Assembly: GCF_003813865.1 (NCBI RefSeq)
Contig: NZ_RMVG01000015.1
Span: 60,513 to 124,512, forward strand
Length of the DNA stretch: 64,000 nt
Direction of reading: 5' to 3'
Source: Candidatus Pantoea deserta
Lineage (GTDB): Bacteria > Pseudomonadota > Gammaproteobacteria > Enterobacterales > Enterobacteriaceae
Every line of letters begins with the position of its first letter. The first letter of the stretch is position 1. The notes beneath the pieces are model-generated. The model was not told where the DNA came from and ran no database searches. It saw only the letters and a list, made by a program, of their open reading frames with translations. Both the position numbers and the translations under genes were made by a program. Shown here in pieces: positions 44,794-54,646 of this stretch.

Positions 44794-47445
44794 TTAGCCG
44801 GTATTGCGCATTCCCGCGGCGACGCCCGCGATCGTCACCATCAGCGCCTGCTCGACGCGCGGGTCGACCTCTTCGCCGCGCGCTTCCTGCGCGCGGGAGC
44901 GCTGAAGCAGCTCCGCCTGCAAGACGTTGAGCGGATCGGTGTAGACGTTGCGCAGCGCGATGGATTCGGCGATCCAGGGCTGGTCGGCCATCAGGTGGGC
45001 GTCATTGGCAATGGTCAGCACCGCTTTGATGTCAGCATCCAGCTGGTCGCGCAGCTGTTTACCCAGCGGCCAGAGCGCTTTGTCCACCAGACGCTGGTCG
45101 TAGTATTCCGCCAGCCACAGGTCAGCTTTGGCGAACACCATCTCCAGCATGCCCAGGCGCGTGGAGAAGAAGGGCCAGTCACGACACATGGCTTCCAGCT
45201 GATCCTGATGTCCCTCTTCCATCGCCTTTTGCAGGGCCGCGCCTGCGCCGAGCCAGGCGGGCAACATCAGACGGTTCTGCGTCCAGGCGAAAATCCACGG
45301 GATGGCGCGCAGCGATTCGACGCCGCCGGTCGGACGACGTTTCGCCGGGCGCGAGCCGAGCGGCAGTTTGCCCAGCTCCTGCTCCGGCGTAGCGGAACGG
45401 AAGTAAGGCACAAACTCTGGATTTTCGCGCACGTAGCCGCGATACATGGCGCAGGAGTGGGCGGAGAGCTGATCCATAATGCTGTGCCACTCTTGCTTCG
45501 GCTCCGGCGGCGGCAGCAGGTTCGCTTCCAGGATCGCGCCGGTATAGAGCGACAGGCTGGCGATGGTGACTTCCGGCAGACCATATTTAAAGCGGATCAT
45601 CTCGCCCTGTTCGGTCACGCGCAGGCCGCCTTTCAGACTGCCCGGCGGCTGCGACAGCAGCGCCGCGTGCGCCGGCGCGCCGCCGCGACCAATACTGCCG
45701 CCGCGTCCGTGGAACAGCGTCAGCGCGATGCCCGCTTTTTCACAGGTTTTTATCAGGGCGTCCTGCGCCTGATACTGCGCCCAGCTGGCCGCCATCACGC
45801 CTGCGTCTTTCGCCGAGTCAGAGTAGCCGATCATGACCATCTGTTTGCCCTGAATAAAGCCGCGATACCAGTCGATGCTCAGCAGCTGGCTCATCACGTC
45901 GTTGGCGTTGTTGAGATCGTCGAGCGTTTCAAACAGCGGGGCGACCGGCATGGCGAAGGTGATGCCCGCCTCTTTCAGCAGCAGATGCACCGCCAGCACG
46001 TCAGAGGGCGTTTTCGCCATTGAGATCACGTAGGCGGCGATAGAACCCTGCGGCGCTTCAGCAGCGACACGGCAGGTTTCCAGCACTTCCCGCGTCTCAT
46101 CGCTCGGCTCCCAGTGGCGCGGCAGCAGCGGACGTTTGGAGTTCAGCTCGCGCACCAGGAAGGCCTGCTTATCTGCTTCTGACCAGCTTTCGTAGTCGCC
46201 AAGACCGAGATAGCGCGTGACTTCGGCAATCGCCTCGGTATGGCGCGTGCTCTCCTGACGCAGATCGATGCGCACCAGCGGCACGCCGAAGCACTTCACG
46301 CGGCGCAGCGTATCCAGCAGCTGACCGTTGGCGATAATGCCCATGTCGCACTGTTGCAGCGACTGATAGATGGCGTAAAGCGGCGTCCACAGCTGATCGT
46401 TAGAGATAAGCAGGTCGGCGGGGCGCGGCAGACGCTCGCCCTTCAGGCGGCGCTCAAGATAAGCCTGCGTATTCATCAGCTGGCTGCGGATACGCTTCAG
46501 AATAACGCGGTAAGGTTCGATGGCCTCTGGATCGCCGCACAGCTCGCGAACCTCTTCGCTGCACTCGGACATTGAAAGCTCAGAAATCAGCACGCCGATG
46601 TCGCGCAGAAACAGATCGGCGGCTTTCCAGCGGCTCAGCTGCATGGCATGACGCGTTACCGTCGCGGTGACGTTCGGGTTGCCGTCGCGGTCGCCGCCCA
46701 TCCAGGAGGTGAATTTCACCGGGACAAAGTCCACCGGCAGTTTGATGCCGAAAGCCTCTTCCACCTGTTCGTTCAGCTCGCGCAAAAAGGCGGGCACGCC
46801 TTCCCACAGGCTGTTTTCCACTACGGCGAAGCCCCATTTGGCTTCATCGATCGGCGTCGGGCGGTATTTACGAATTTCGTCCGTGTGCCACGCCTGCGCC
46901 ACCAGCTGGCGCAGACGGCGCATTATCTGGTTGCGCTCGTAGTCAGAGATGTCGCTGTGATCGAGCTGCTTCAGGCAGCTGTTAACCTCGACCAGTTTAT
47001 GAATCAGGGTGCGGCGCGTAATTTCCGTAGGGTGAGCGGTCAGCACCAGCTCCAGCGACAGCGACTCGATGGCTTCGCGGATAGCGCTCTCGCTGACGTC
47101 AGGCTGCTGTTTCAGACGGTCAAAGGTGGTTTTCAGCAGTTCAGGATGGTTGGCGCCGTCGCCGCTGCGCGAGATGGTCTGATACTGCTCGGCGACGTTG
47201 GTCAGATTAAGAAACTGGCTAAAGGCGCGCGCGACGGGAAGGAGTTCGTCGTTCGACAGATTTTGCAGCGTATTGAGCAGTTCCTTGCGATGAGTGTCAT
47301 TTCCCGCACGGGATGACTTTGAGAGTTTGCGGATGGTCTCCACCTGATTAAAGATGTGCTCTCCTGGTGCATCCTTAATGGTATCCCCGAGCAGTTTGCC
47401 GAGCATACTGACATTACTTCGCATTGCGGAATATTGTTCGTTCAT
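44794..47445 (-). CDS. ppc: Phosphoenolpyruvate carboxylase
   Basis: The 883-residue enzyme carboxylates phosphoenolpyruvate to oxaloacetate to refill the TCA cycle. Catalytic His138 is in [14 protein letters not shown]. The mobile catalytic loop and glycine-rich motif are [16 protein letters not shown]. Allosteric and C-terminal residues include the terminal RNTG. Length equals E. coli Ppc. It lies next to the arg cluster, convergent in order with argE (both minus), as in E. coli. Start ATG 47445 gives [19 protein letters not shown]. Confidence 0.98.
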   Translation of the reverse strand: MNEQYSAMRSNVSMLGKLLGDTIKDAPGEHIFNQVETIRKLSKSSRAGNDTHRKELLNTLQNLSNDELLPVARAFSQFLNLTNVAEQYQTISRSGDGANHPELLKTTFDRLKQQPDVSESAIREAIESLSLELVLTAHPTEITRRTLIHKLVEVNSCLKQLDHSDISDYERNQIMRRLRQLVAQAWHTDEIRKYRPTPIDEAKWGFAVVENSLWEGVPAFLRELNEQVEEAFGIKLPVDFVPVKFTSWMGGDRDGNPNVTATVTRHAMQLSRWKAADLFLRDIGVLISELSMSECSEEVRELCGDPEAIEPYRVILKRIRSQLMNTQAYLERRLKGERLPRPADLLISNDQLWTPLYAIYQSLQQCDMGIIANGQLLDTLRRVKCFGVPLVRIDLRQESTRHTEAIAEVTRYLGLGDYESWSEADKQAFLVRELNSKRPLLPRHWEPSDETREVLETCRVAAEAPQGSIAAYVISMAKTPSDVLAVHLLLKEAGITFAMPVAPLFETLDDLNNANDVMSQLLSIDWYRGFIQGKQMVMIGYSDSAKDAGVMAASWAQYQAQDALIKTCEKAGIALTLFHGRGGSIGRGGAPAHAALLSQPPGSLKGGLRVTEQGEMIRFKYGLPEVTIASLSLYTGAILEANLLPPPEPKQEWHSIMDQLSAHSCAMYRGYVRENPEFVPYFRSATPEQELGKLPLGSRPAKRRPTGGVESLRAIPWIFAWTQNRLMLPAWLGAGAALQKAMEEGHQDQLEAMCRDWPFFSTRLGMLEMVFAKADLWLAEYYDQRLVDKALWPLGKQLRDQLDADIKAVLTIANDAHLMADQPWIAESIALRNVYTDPLNVLQAELLQRSRAQEARGEEVDPRVEQALMVTIAGVAAGMRNTG

Positions 47446-47642
47446 GTGACCCTGACACCCTTATCGTCTTGGTAAACTTCTATACCCACCTTTCACGATC
47501 GCGTGAAACGGCATGGGCAATCGCCCATTGGGCATAACATCGGCTTTTATCTAGCCACGTAAACCCTGCGGCGTCAATGCGCTTAAGCGCCCGGTAACAT
47601 GCGCCTAACTAGCGGAAATTCAAAGATTTTAATTTGAGGGGA

Positions 47643-47675
47643 GCGGGATAAGTTATTCTTATCAACAAATCCCGC
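47643..47675 (-). terminator. Nested hairpin downstream of argE
   Basis: Outer arms GCGGGAT / ATCCCGC enclose inner GATAAG / CTTATC arms, 55 bases beyond the argE stop. There is no clear U-run on the minus strand. It is a candidate 3' end structure of argE mRNA. Confidence 0.35.
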
Positions 47676-47729
47676 GCATTAATCAGGAAATTTACTTTCT
47701 TAACAGTTAATTGCCCTGTTTATTACGTA

Positions 47730-48878
47730 TCAGTGGCAAAAATGCTGCACAACCTGAGCGATTAAAGAACGCGTTGGCTTAATGAATGCAGTATCGATAA
47801 ATTCATCCGGCTGGTGCGCCTGATTGATCGATCCCGGTCCTAAAACCAGCGTTGGACACAGCGTCTGGATAAAGGGAGCTTCGGTGCAGTAGTTCACCAC
47901 TTCGGTCGGAGTGCCCAGCAGTTTTTCTACTACCGCAACCAGCTCGTGGTTGGCCGGACATTCATAACCCGGAATCGGCGGATGCAGCTCGCCCACGGTC
48001 AGGCGGCCCGGCCAGCGTGCGCTGACCGGCGCCAGCGACTCGTTCAGCAATCCTTCCAGATCGTTCAGCGTCAGGCCCGGCAGAGGGCGAATATCCATAT
48101 GGAGTTCACAGCAGGCGCAGATGCGGTTGGCCGCGTCGCCGCCGTGGATATGGCCGAAGTTCATGGTGGGATAAGGAATGGCGAAGCCATCGTGGTTGTA
48201 GCGCTCCTTCAGGGTATTGCGCAGCTGCATAAGATGCCCGATAGCGTCGTGCATCAGCTCAATGGCATTTACGCCGCGTCCCGGATCGCTGGAGTGGCCT
48301 GACTGTCCCTGCACGCGAATAACATGTGACAGATGGCCTTTGTGCGCCCGCACCGGCTTCAGAGAGGTGGGTTCGCCGATAATCGCGCAGTCGGGACGGA
48401 CAGAGGCCGTTTCAGAGAAATATTTCGCGCCCGCCATAGTGGTCTCTTCATCGGCGGTGGCAAGAATATAGAGCGGCTTGCTGAGTTTGCTCAGATCAAG
48501 GTCGCGCAGCGTGTCGAGAATAAAGGCAAAGAAGCCTTTCATGTCGGCAGTGCCCAGGCCGTAGAGCTTGTTGTCGTGTTCCGTCAGCGTAAAAGGGTCG
48601 CGCGTCCAGCGGCCATCGTCAAAAGGCACGGTGTCTGTATGACCGGCCAGCAGCAGGCCGCCCGCGCCGCTGCCGGTGCGCGCCAGCAGGTTGAATTTAT
48701 GGCGCGTGCCCGGCACGGGCTGCACCTCAACGCTAAAGCCAAGGTCGCGAAACCAGCCTGCCAGCAAATTGATTAAAGTTTCATTGCTCTGGTCCAGCGC
48801 CGCATCGGTCGCGCTGATGGTCGGCGTTGCGATCAGCTGGCGGTAGAGTTCGATAAAAGGCGGTAATTTTGTCTTCAC
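47730..48878 (-). CDS. argE: N-acetylornithine deacetylase
   Basis: The 382-residue M20-family metallohydrolase releases ornithine from N-acetylornithine in arginine synthesis. The first metal His and Asp lie in [12 protein letters not shown] near residues 77-88, and the catalytic Glu in [11 protein letters not shown]. The dimerisation domain follows around residues 180-290. It matches E. coli ArgE (383 aa). It is divergent from argCBGH across a short operator region with ARG boxes. Confidence 0.97.
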   Translation of the reverse strand: MKTKLPPFIELYRQLIATPTISATDAALDQSNETLINLLAGWFRDLGFSVEVQPVPGTRHKFNLLARTGSGAGGLLLAGHTDTVPFDDGRWTRDPFTLTEHDNKLYGLGTADMKGFFAFILDTLRDLDLSKLSKPLYILATADEETTMAGAKYFSETASVRPDCAIIGEPTSLKPVRAHKGHLSHVIRVQGQSGHSSDPGRGVNAIELMHDAIGHLMQLRNTLKERYNHDGFAIPYPTMNFGHIHGGDAANRICACCELHMDIRPLPGLTLNDLEGLLNESLAPVSARWPGRLTVGELHPPIPGYECPANHELVAVVEKLLGTPTEVVNYCTEAPFIQTLCPTLVLGPGSINQAHQPDEFIDTAFIKPTRSLIAQVVQHFCH

Positions 48879-48901
48879 TGTTGACGGTCCTTGAGTTAGG
48901 A

Positions 48902-48915
48902 TGTATCAATATTCA
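48902..48915. promoter_or_regulatory. ARG box 1 (ArgR site)
   Basis: TGTATCAATATTCA fits the ArgR half-consensus TGAATN4ATTCA with two changes. It lies between argE and argC, 24 bases upstream of argE. Confidence 0.6.
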
Positions 48916-48926
48916 TGCATTAATAG

Positions 48927-48940
48927 TGAATAAAAATACA
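48927..48940. promoter_or_regulatory. ARG box 2 (ArgR site)
   Basis: TGAATAAAAATACA fits the ArgR consensus with one change. Together with box 1 (centres 25 bases apart) it forms a tandem pair, the usual hexamer target. The spacing is slightly longer than the ~21 bases typical in E. coli. Confidence 0.65.
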
Positions 48941-49046
48941 TTAACGCCGGTTGGCTGGGAAGCAAAAATCCCCTGCAAGCGGCATCGTGGGCAACGGGGC
49001 AAGGCCGCGACCCGGAACGTGTGACTGTAAAAAGGGTTACAGCCTG

Positions 49047-50051
49047 ATGTTGAATACGCTGATCGTTGGTGCCAGTGGTTACGCTGGCGTAGAGCTAGCC
49101 ACTTTCCTCAATCGTCATCCACATATGAACATAACCGCTTTGGCGGTTTCAGCGCAAAGCCCGGATGCAGGAAAGCGTCTGTCTGACCTGCATCCGCAGC
49201 TGAAAGGCGTGGTGGATCTGCCGCTACAGCCGCTGAGCAGCGCCGCCGAGTGGGCGGACAAGGTGGATGTGGTGTTTCTCGCGACGGCCCACGAAGTCAG
49301 CCACGACCTGGCGCCGGAATTTTTGAAAGCCGGTTGCGTGGTATTCGATCTCTCCGGCGCGTTCCGCGTGAACGACGGCGGATTTTATCAGCAGTTCTAC
49401 GGGTTCACGCACCAGCACGGCGACTGGCTCGACAAAGCCGTCTATGGTCTGGCGGAGTGGAACCAGACGAAAATTAAAGAGGCGCAGTTGGTTGCGGTGC
49501 CGGGATGTTATCCCACCGCCGCGCAGCTGGCGCTGAAGCCGCTCGTTGAGGGTGAGCTGCTGAATCTTGAGCAGTGGCCGGTGATCAACGCCACCAGCGG
49601 CGTCAGCGGCGCAGGTCGTAAAGCTAACGTAGCGACCAGCTTCTGCGAAGTGAGCCTGTCGGCGTACGGCCTGTTTAATCACCGTCATCACCCGGAGATC
49701 GTGGCGCATCTGGGGACGCCCGTGATCTTCACGCCGCATCTTGGCAGCTTCCCGCGCGGCATTCTGGCGACCATTACCTGTCGTCTGAAGCCGGGCGTCA
49801 GCCAGGATGACGTGGCGGCGGCGTTCCACACTGCCTATCACGACAAGCCGCTGGTGCGCGTTTACGACCAGGGCGTGCCGGCGCTGAAAGCGGTTATCGG
49901 CCAGCCGTTCTGCGATATCGGTTTCGCCGTACAGGGCGAGCATCTGATTGTCGTCGCGGCGGAAGATAACCTGTTGAAAGGCGCGGCATCGCAGGCGGTA
50001 CAGTGTATGAATATTCGCTTCGGCTTCCCTGAAACGCAGTCACTGATTTAA
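49047..50051 (+). CDS. argC: N-acetyl-gamma-glutamyl-phosphate reductase
   Basis: The 334-residue NADPH enzyme makes N-acetylglutamate semialdehyde. The dinucleotide motif [14 protein letters not shown] is at residues 4-17, and the catalytic Cys in [15 protein letters not shown] at about residues 150-164. A catalytic His lies in FNHRHHPEI. Same length as E. coli ArgC. The frame is open from 48951, but ATG 49047 fits the family. First gene of argCBGH, 15 bases before argB. Confidence 0.97.
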   Translation: MLNTLIVGASGYAGVELATFLNRHPHMNITALAVSAQSPDAGKRLSDLHPQLKGVVDLPLQPLSSAAEWADKVDVVFLATAHEVSHDLAPEFLKAGCVVFDLSGAFRVNDGGFYQQFYGFTHQHGDWLDKAVYGLAEWNQTKIKEAQLVAVPGCYPTAAQLALKPLVEGELLNLEQWPVINATSGVSGAGRKANVATSFCEVSLSAYGLFNHRHHPEIVAHLGTPVIFTPHLGSFPRGILATITCRLKPGVSQDDVAAAFHTAYHDKPLVRVYDQGVPALKAVIGQPFCDIGFAVQGEHLIVVAAEDNLLKGAASQAVQCMNIRFGFPETQSLI

Positions 50052-50066
50052 CGGACAAGGATGCAT

Positions 50067-50843
50067 ATGACCACTCCATTAATTATCAAACTGGGCGGCG
50101 TACTGCTCGACAGCGAAGAAGCGCTGGCACGGCTGTTTGAGGCGCTGCTGACCTGGCGCAGCGCGCATCAGCGACCGCTGATGATCGTTCACGGCGGCGG
50201 CTGCGTGGTTGACGAGCTGATGAAAAAGCTGTCGTTGCCGGTGAAGAAGAAAAACGGCCTGCGCGTTACGCCAGCCGATCAGATTGACATTATTACCGGC
50301 GCGCTGGCGGGAACCGCCAATAAAACGCTGCTCGCCTGGGCGAAAAAGCACGGTATCAAGGCGGTCGGCCTGAGCCTGGGCGACGCCGATCTGGTGAAAG
50401 TGGCGCAGTTCGACGAAGAGCTGGGCCACGTGGGTCACGCCGAGCCGGGCGATCCGGCGCTGTTGAACACGCTGCTGGGCGCAGGCTATATGCCGATCGT
50501 TAGCTCTATCGGCATTACCGACGCGGGCGAACTGATGAACGTCAACGCCGATCAGGCCGCAACCGCGCTGGCCGCGACGCTGGGGGCGGATCTGGTGCTG
50601 CTTTCTGACGTGAGCGGCATTCTCGACGGTAAAGGCCAGCGCATTGCTGAGATGACCGCGGCCAAAGCGGAACAGCTGATCGCGCAGGGCATTATTACCG
50701 ATGGCATGATTGTAAAGGTGCACGCGGCGCTCGACGCGGCGCGCACCCTGGGCCGCCCGGTGGACATCGCCAGCTGGCGTCACGCGGAACAGCTGCCCGA
50801 CCTGTTTAACGGTGTGTCGATTGGCACCCGCATTCTCGCTTAA
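50067..50843 (+). CDS. argB: Acetylglutamate kinase
   Basis: The 258-residue amino-acid kinase phosphorylates N-acetylglutamate. The N-terminal [11 protein letters not shown] and [14 protein letters not shown] motifs bind ATP and substrate; [26 protein letters not shown] is also typical. Length equals E. coli ArgB. ATG 50067 ([10 protein letters not shown]) is preferred to the in-frame ATG 50061, two codons upstream. It lies between argC and argG. Confidence 0.97.
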   Translation: MTTPLIIKLGGVLLDSEEALARLFEALLTWRSAHQRPLMIVHGGGCVVDELMKKLSLPVKKKNGLRVTPADQIDIITGALAGTANKTLLAWAKKHGIKAVGLSLGDADLVKVAQFDEELGHVGHAEPGDPALLNTLLGAGYMPIVSSIGITDAGELMNVNADQAATALAATLGADLVLLSDVSGILDGKGQRIAEMTAAKAEQLIAQGIITDGMIVKVHAALDAARTLGRPVDIASWRHAEQLPDLFNGVSIGTRILA

Positions 50844-50868
50844 CGACTTAGATTTCAGGATGACGACA

Positions 50869-52086
50869 ATGAGCACGCAAAACATCAAAAAAATCGTACT
50901 GGCTTACTCCGGCGGTCTGGATACGTCAGCCATTATTCCGTGGCTGAAAGAGAACTACGGCGGCTGTGAAGTAGTGGCGTTCGTGGCGGACATCGGCCAG
51001 GAGCGTAGCGATCTGGAAGGCGTTGAGAAAAAAGCGTTACAGTCCGGCGCGTCGGAGTGTCACGTTGTCGATCTGCGTGAAGAGTTCATCAGCGACTACG
51101 TCTATCCGGTATTACAGACCGGCGCGCTGTATGAAGGCACCTATCTGCTCGGCACCTCGATGGCGCGTCCGATTATCGCTAAAGCGCAGGTTGAGCTGGC
51201 GCTGAAAGTCGGCGCTGACGCGCTGTGCCACGGCGCAACCGGCAAAGGCAACGATCAGGTGCGTTTCGAGACCACCTACACGGCGCTGGCGCCGCAGCTG
51301 AAAGTGGTGGCGCCGTGGCGCGAGTGGAACCTGCGTTCCCGTGAAGCGCTGCTGGACTATCTGAAAGAGCGCAATATTCCCACCACCGCGTCGCTGGAAA
51401 AAATCTACAGCCGCGACGAAAACGCGTGGCACATCTCTACGGAAGGCGGCGTGCTGGAAAGCCCGTCTAACGCGCCGAACAAAGATTGCTGGGTGTGGAC
51501 CGTAGACCCGCAGGACGCGCCGGATCAGCCGGAAAATGTCACCGTGACCGTGGAAAAAGGTCGCGTCGTCGCGGTAAACGGCGAAAGATTAAGCCCGTTC
51601 CAGTGTCTGGAAGCGCTGAACGCCATTGGCGCGAAGCATGGCGTAGGACGTATTGACATCGTAGAGAACCGTCTGGTCGGCATCAAGTCGCGCGGCTGCT
51701 ACGAAACCCCTGGCGGCACCATTATGGTTAACGCGCTGCGCGCGGTTGAGCAGCTGGTACTGGATCGCGACAGCTTTAAATGGCGCGAGCAGCTGGGCCA
51801 TGAGATGTCTTACGTGGTATACGACGGCCGCTGGTTCGCGCCGCTGCGTAAGTCTATCCAGGCGGCGGCGGAATCGCTGGCCGAAGAGGTCAACGGCGAA
51901 GTGGTGCTGCAACTCTACAAAGGTCAGGCCACGGCGATTCAGAAAAGCTCGTCTAACAGCCTCTACTCCGAAGAGTTCGCGACCTTTGGCGAGGACGAGG
52001 TTTACGATCACCGTCACGCGGGCGGCTTTATCCGTCTGTTCTCGCTCTCATCGCGCATCCGCGCGCTGAACGAGCAGAAGAAGTAA
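50869..52086 (+). CDS. argG: Argininosuccinate synthase (short type)
   Basis: The 405-residue enzyme joins citrulline and aspartate using ATP. The PP-loop is [19 protein letters not shown]. Citrulline and aspartate contacts are in [16 protein letters not shown]. It belongs to the ~400-residue class, not the 447-residue class of E. coli K-12 ArgG. It is placed inside the arg cluster between argB and argH, while E. coli keeps argG elsewhere. ATG 50869 has AGGA 8 bases upstream; ATG 50860 is too close to that box. Confidence 0.96.
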   Translation: MSTQNIKKIVLAYSGGLDTSAIIPWLKENYGGCEVVAFVADIGQERSDLEGVEKKALQSGASECHVVDLREEFISDYVYPVLQTGALYEGTYLLGTSMARPIIAKAQVELALKVGADALCHGATGKGNDQVRFETTYTALAPQLKVVAPWREWNLRSREALLDYLKERNIPTTASLEKIYSRDENAWHISTEGGVLESPSNAPNKDCWVWTVDPQDAPDQPENVTVTVEKGRVVAVNGERLSPFQCLEALNAIGAKHGVGRIDIVENRLVGIKSRGCYETPGGTIMVNALRAVEQLVLDRDSFKWREQLGHEMSYVVYDGRWFAPLRKSIQAAAESLAEEVNGEVVLQLYKGQATAIQKSSSNSLYSEEFATFGEDEVYDHRHAGGFIRLFSLSSRIRALNEQKK

Positions 52087-52091
52087 TTCCC

Positions 52092-52111
52092 GGCGAGGCA
52101 GCAGCCTCGCC
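52092..52111 (+). repeat. Hairpin just after argG
   Basis: Arms GGCGAGG / CCTCGCC with a 6-base loop begin 5 bases after the argG stop. It may pause or protect the transcript end before the terminator-like stem that follows. Confidence 0.5.
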
Positions 52112-52126
52112 CACCAGATTTCGCAG

Positions 52127-52149
52127 AGGCGGCTTCGGGCCGCCTTTTG
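52127..52149 (+). terminator. Intercistronic terminator-like stem between argG and argH
   Basis: Stem AGGCGGC / GCCGCCT with a TTCGG loop is followed by TTTTG TTT. It stands before argH within the presumed operon. Likely partial termination, leaving argH at lower level or with its own start. Confidence 0.65.
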
Positions 52150-52173
52150 TTTACAGCATTAAAGGAGTTTCCT

Positions 52174-53547
52174 ATGGCACTTTGGGGCGGGCGTTTTACC
52201 CAGGCAGCAGATCAACGTTTCAAACAGTTCAACGACTCGCTGCGCTTTGACTATCGTCTGGCGGAGCAGGATATTATCGGCTCTATCGCCTGGTCCAAAG
52301 CGCTGGTCACGGTCAGGGTGCTGAGCGACGATGAGCAGCAGCAGCTGGAACAGGCCCTGAATGCGCTGCTGGCAGAGGTACAGGCGGATCCTGAGCAGAT
52401 CCTGCAAAGCGATGCCGAAGATATTCACAGCTGGGTGGAAGGTCAGCTGATTGAGAAGGTTGGCGCGCTGGGTAAAAAGTTGCATACCGGCCGCAGCCGT
52501 AACGATCAGGTCGCCACCGATCTGAAACTCTGGTGCAAAATGCAGGTTGAGGCGCTGCTGGGCGCGACGCGTGCGCTACAGCAGGCGCTGGCGAGCACCG
52601 CCGAGGCGAACCAGGACGCGGTCATGCCTGGCTATACCCACTTGCAGCGCGCGCAGCCGGTGACCTTTGCCCACTGGTGCCTGGCCTATGTGGAGATGCT
52701 GGCGCGTGATGAAAGCCGTTTGCAGGATACGCTGAAGCGTCTCGACGTCAGTCCGCTCGGCTGCGGCGCGCTGGCGGGCACCGCCTATGCGATCGATCGT
52801 GAGCAACTGGCGGGCTGGCTGGGCTTCGCCTCCGCGACGCGCAACAGTCTGGATACCGTATCCGATCGCGATCATGTGCTGGAGTTGCTGGCTGATGCCT
52901 CTATCGGCATGGTACACCTGTCGCGCTTTGCGGAAGACCTGATCTTCTTCAATACCGGCGAGGCGGGTTTCGTCGAGCTTTCCGATAAGGTCACCTCTGG
53001 CTCGTCGCTGATGCCGCAAAAGAAAAACCCGGATGCGCTGGAGCTGATCCGCGGCAAGTGCGGCCGCGTGCAGGGCGCGCTGACCGGCATGATGATGACG
53101 CTGAAGGGCCTGCCGCTGGCCTACAACAAAGATATGCAGGAAGACAAAGAGGGACTGTTCGACGCGCTCGATACCTGGCTGGACTGCCTGCACATGTCTG
53201 CGCTGGTGCTGGACGGCATTCAGGTAAAACGTCCGCGCTGCCAGGAAGCCGCCGAGCAGGGCTATGCGAATTCAACCGAGCTGGCTGACTATCTGGTAGC
53301 GAAAGGCGTACCGTTCCGCGAGGCGCATCATATCGTAGGTGAAGCGGTCGTCGAGGCGATTAACCAGGGCGTGGCGCTGGAAGCGCTGTCGCTGGCGCAG
53401 CTTAAAGCCTTCAGCCCGGCGATTGAAGAGGATGTCTATCCGGTACTGGCGCTTCAGTCCTGTCTGGAAAAACGTAACGCGAAAGGCGGCGTCGCGCCAC
53501 AGCAGGTGGCCTTTGCCATTGAGGAAGCGAAAAAGCGTCTTTCATAA
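52174..53547 (+). CDS. argH: Argininosuccinate lyase
   Basis: The 457-residue fumarase/aspartase-superfamily enzyme splits argininosuccinate to arginine and fumarate. The signature loop is [16 protein letters not shown], and the catalytic His is in [17 protein letters not shown]. Length equals E. coli ArgH. An AAAGGAG box precedes ATG 52174 ([16 protein letters not shown]). It is last in argCBGH, behind a terminator-like stem, and followed by its own terminator and the AT-rich region. Confidence 0.97.
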   Translation: MALWGGRFTQAADQRFKQFNDSLRFDYRLAEQDIIGSIAWSKALVTVRVLSDDEQQQLEQALNALLAEVQADPEQILQSDAEDIHSWVEGQLIEKVGALGKKLHTGRSRNDQVATDLKLWCKMQVEALLGATRALQQALASTAEANQDAVMPGYTHLQRAQPVTFAHWCLAYVEMLARDESRLQDTLKRLDVSPLGCGALAGTAYAIDREQLAGWLGFASATRNSLDTVSDRDHVLELLADASIGMVHLSRFAEDLIFFNTGEAGFVELSDKVTSGSSLMPQKKNPDALELIRGKCGRVQGALTGMMMTLKGLPLAYNKDMQEDKEGLFDALDTWLDCLHMSALVLDGIQVKRPRCQEAAEQGYANSTELADYLVAKGVPFREAHHIVGEAVVEAINQGVALEALSLAQLKAFSPAIEEDVYPVLALQSCLEKRNAKGGVAPQQVAFAIEEAKKRLS

Positions 53548-53561
53548 TCATTTGCCTTATG

Positions 53562-53594
53562 CCTGGCAAAGCTCGCGCTTTGTCAGGTCTTTTT
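53562..53594 (+). terminator. Rho-independent terminator of argH
   Basis: Stem CCTGGCAAAG / CTTTGTCAGG (one G-T pair) with a 6-base loop, followed by TCTTTTTAT, begins 15 bases after the argH stop. Confidence 0.88.
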
Positions 53595-53851
53595 ATAATA
53601 ATCTTCTGCTGCTGCTTTTTTATTCCCATCTCGTTTTTTTCATAAGCGTCCAAAAAAACACCGCATAAAAAAATTTCGTATAAATTCACCTGTAAAAAAT
53701 AAGTTGTATTTGTTCGGATTCTCAAAAAAACATACCTGCTTTATTTTTTAGATTTTTTGCTATTCATTAATTAAATGTTTCTACTTAGCCTGTAAATGGG
53801 CACGCTCGCGAGCGTGTATCAATAATAACTTTTTTTGAGCCAGGAGGGCTT
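53595..53851 (+). promoter_or_regulatory. AT-rich leader of the microcin-like pair
   Basis: This stretch is far more AT-rich than its surroundings, with runs such as AAAAAAATTTC and TTTATTTTTTAG. It holds no supported gene. I could not fix a promoter with good hexamers. It ends with a perfect palindrome (53801-53816) and the ribosome-binding site of the first peptide gene. H-NS-type silencing would be expected for such DNA (inference). Confidence 0.5.
53801..53816. promoter_or_regulatory. Perfect 16-bp palindrome before the peptide genes
   Basis: CACGCTCGCGAGCGTG is a GC-rich perfect palindrome embedded in AT-rich DNA 36 bases upstream of the first peptide start. It is either an operator or a stem in the 5' leader. 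Confidence 0.5.
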
Positions 53852-54184
53852 ATGCGCGAATTAACCATTCCTGAAATTTCAGGTGTTTCAGGCGCTGAAT
53901 TTAACTTGTACAATGCTGCACTTTTTATTGGCGATCATCTGGCGAGCGCAGTTATCTGCACTGTCGCTGGCGCTATTGGCGGTGGCACGATTGGTTATCT
54001 CCACGGTGGCGATGCAATGGGCGTGTTGGGCTTGCAGGCTATTGGTCAGCTGGTGGGAGCGGCCGGCGGCGGGATAATCGGCGGTATCGGCGGCTTAGTC
54101 GGAGGAAGTATAGTTTCGCTTTCTTACTGTATGCCGCTGGTTAATCAGTTTGTAGATCTGCTTGTTTCTGGCGGAATCCAGTAA
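53852..54184 (+). CDS. Microcin-like glycine-rich peptide with double-glycine-type leader (A)
   Basis: The 110-residue protein starts with a 15-residue leader, MRELTIPEISGVSGA. It fits the class II microcin leader pattern M-R-x-L/I-T-x-x-E-x-x-x-V-S-G-G/A (compare microcins V and L). Cleavage after Gly14-Ala15 would leave a 95-residue mature peptide with 23 glycines, two cysteines and two hydrophobic GxxxG-rich segments (about residues 31-50 and 55-85). AGGAGG lies 4 bases before the start. No C39-peptidase exporter or immunity gene is recognisable in the window. An unrelated secreted small peptide is the main alternative. Confidence 0.75.
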   Translation: MRELTIPEISGVSGAEFNLYNAALFIGDHLASAVICTVAGAIGGGTIGYLHGGDAMGVLGLQAIGQLVGAAGGGIIGGIGGLVGGSIVSLSYCMPLVNQFVDLLVSGGIQ

Positions 54185-54235
54185 ACGTCAGAATCAAAAT
54201 TCTCTATTCTTTTATAAATAAACAGGTGATCAACT

Positions 54236-54571
54236 ATGCGCGAATTAACTTGTCTGGAAATAACCTCTGTTTCCGGTGCTTACGGGGATAACATGCTGGC
54301 TAATATTGGCGAAGCCATCGGTTGTGCAATTCTTGGAGCCGTAGGGGGTTCATGGACAGTTGCCATTTTAGGCGGACGTGGCTCACATAACTGGGATCTG
54401 ATTGGTATCGGCGGCGGAATTACGGCGCTGGTTGGTATGATTGGCGGAGCGGTGGTTGGTGCAGTGGCAGGCGCTGTTTATACTCCTTACCTCGGCTGGG
54501 ATGCGACGCTGGCTCTTGGAGAAACGCTAATCGTTGATGTTATGAAAGGCCTGCCTGGCTATCAGTCGTAA
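54236..54571 (+). CDS. Microcin-like glycine-rich peptide with double-glycine-type leader (B)
   Basis: The 111-residue protein starts with leader MRELTCLEITSVSGA, which differs from peptide A at only a few positions. The predicted mature part has 96 residues with 22 glycines, hydrophobic GxxxG segments, aromatic residues (WTV, NWDL, YLGWD) and a single cysteine. Its middle resembles that of A, so the two look like diverged tandem duplicates. An AGGTGAT box lies 5 bases before ATG 54236. The gap to gene A is 51 bases without a strong terminator, so cotranscription is likely. Target and immunity are unknown. Confidence 0.75.
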   Translation: MRELTCLEITSVSGAYGDNMLANIGEAIGCAILGAVGGSWTVAILGGRGSHNWDLIGIGGGITALVGMIGGAVVGAVAGAVYTPYLGWDATLALGETLIVDVMKGLPGYQS

Positions 54572-54580
54572 CCTTCTTTT

Positions 54581-54605
54581 GCCCTGTTAAAACGGGCCTT
54601 TTATA
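54581..54605 (+). terminator. Terminator after peptide B
   Basis: GCCCTGTT and AACGGGC pair with one bulge and are followed by CTTTTATAG, 10 bases after the stop of peptide gene B. Confidence 0.65.
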
Positions 54606-54614
54606 GATGTAAAC

Positions 54615-54646
54615 AGCGGGCAGTTATTGCCCGCTAATCTTTTTAT
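54615..54646 (+). terminator. Second hairpin after peptide B
   Basis: A perfect stem AGCGGGCA / TGCCCGCT with loop GTTAT is followed by AATCTTTTTATAG. It works as a second terminator and has a near-copy at 54897-54915. Confidence 0.7.

Noticed and set aside
47492..47528. Small palindromes TTTCACG/CGTGAAA and ATGGGC/GCCCAT upstream of ppc as operators
   Set aside because: Short arms and no known regulator match; could be chance or leader structure, so not listed as features.
53411..53725. Minus-strand frame across the argH end and AT-rich leader
   Set aside because: About half overlaps argH antisense and the argH terminator; composition and lack of a ribosome-binding site point to chance.
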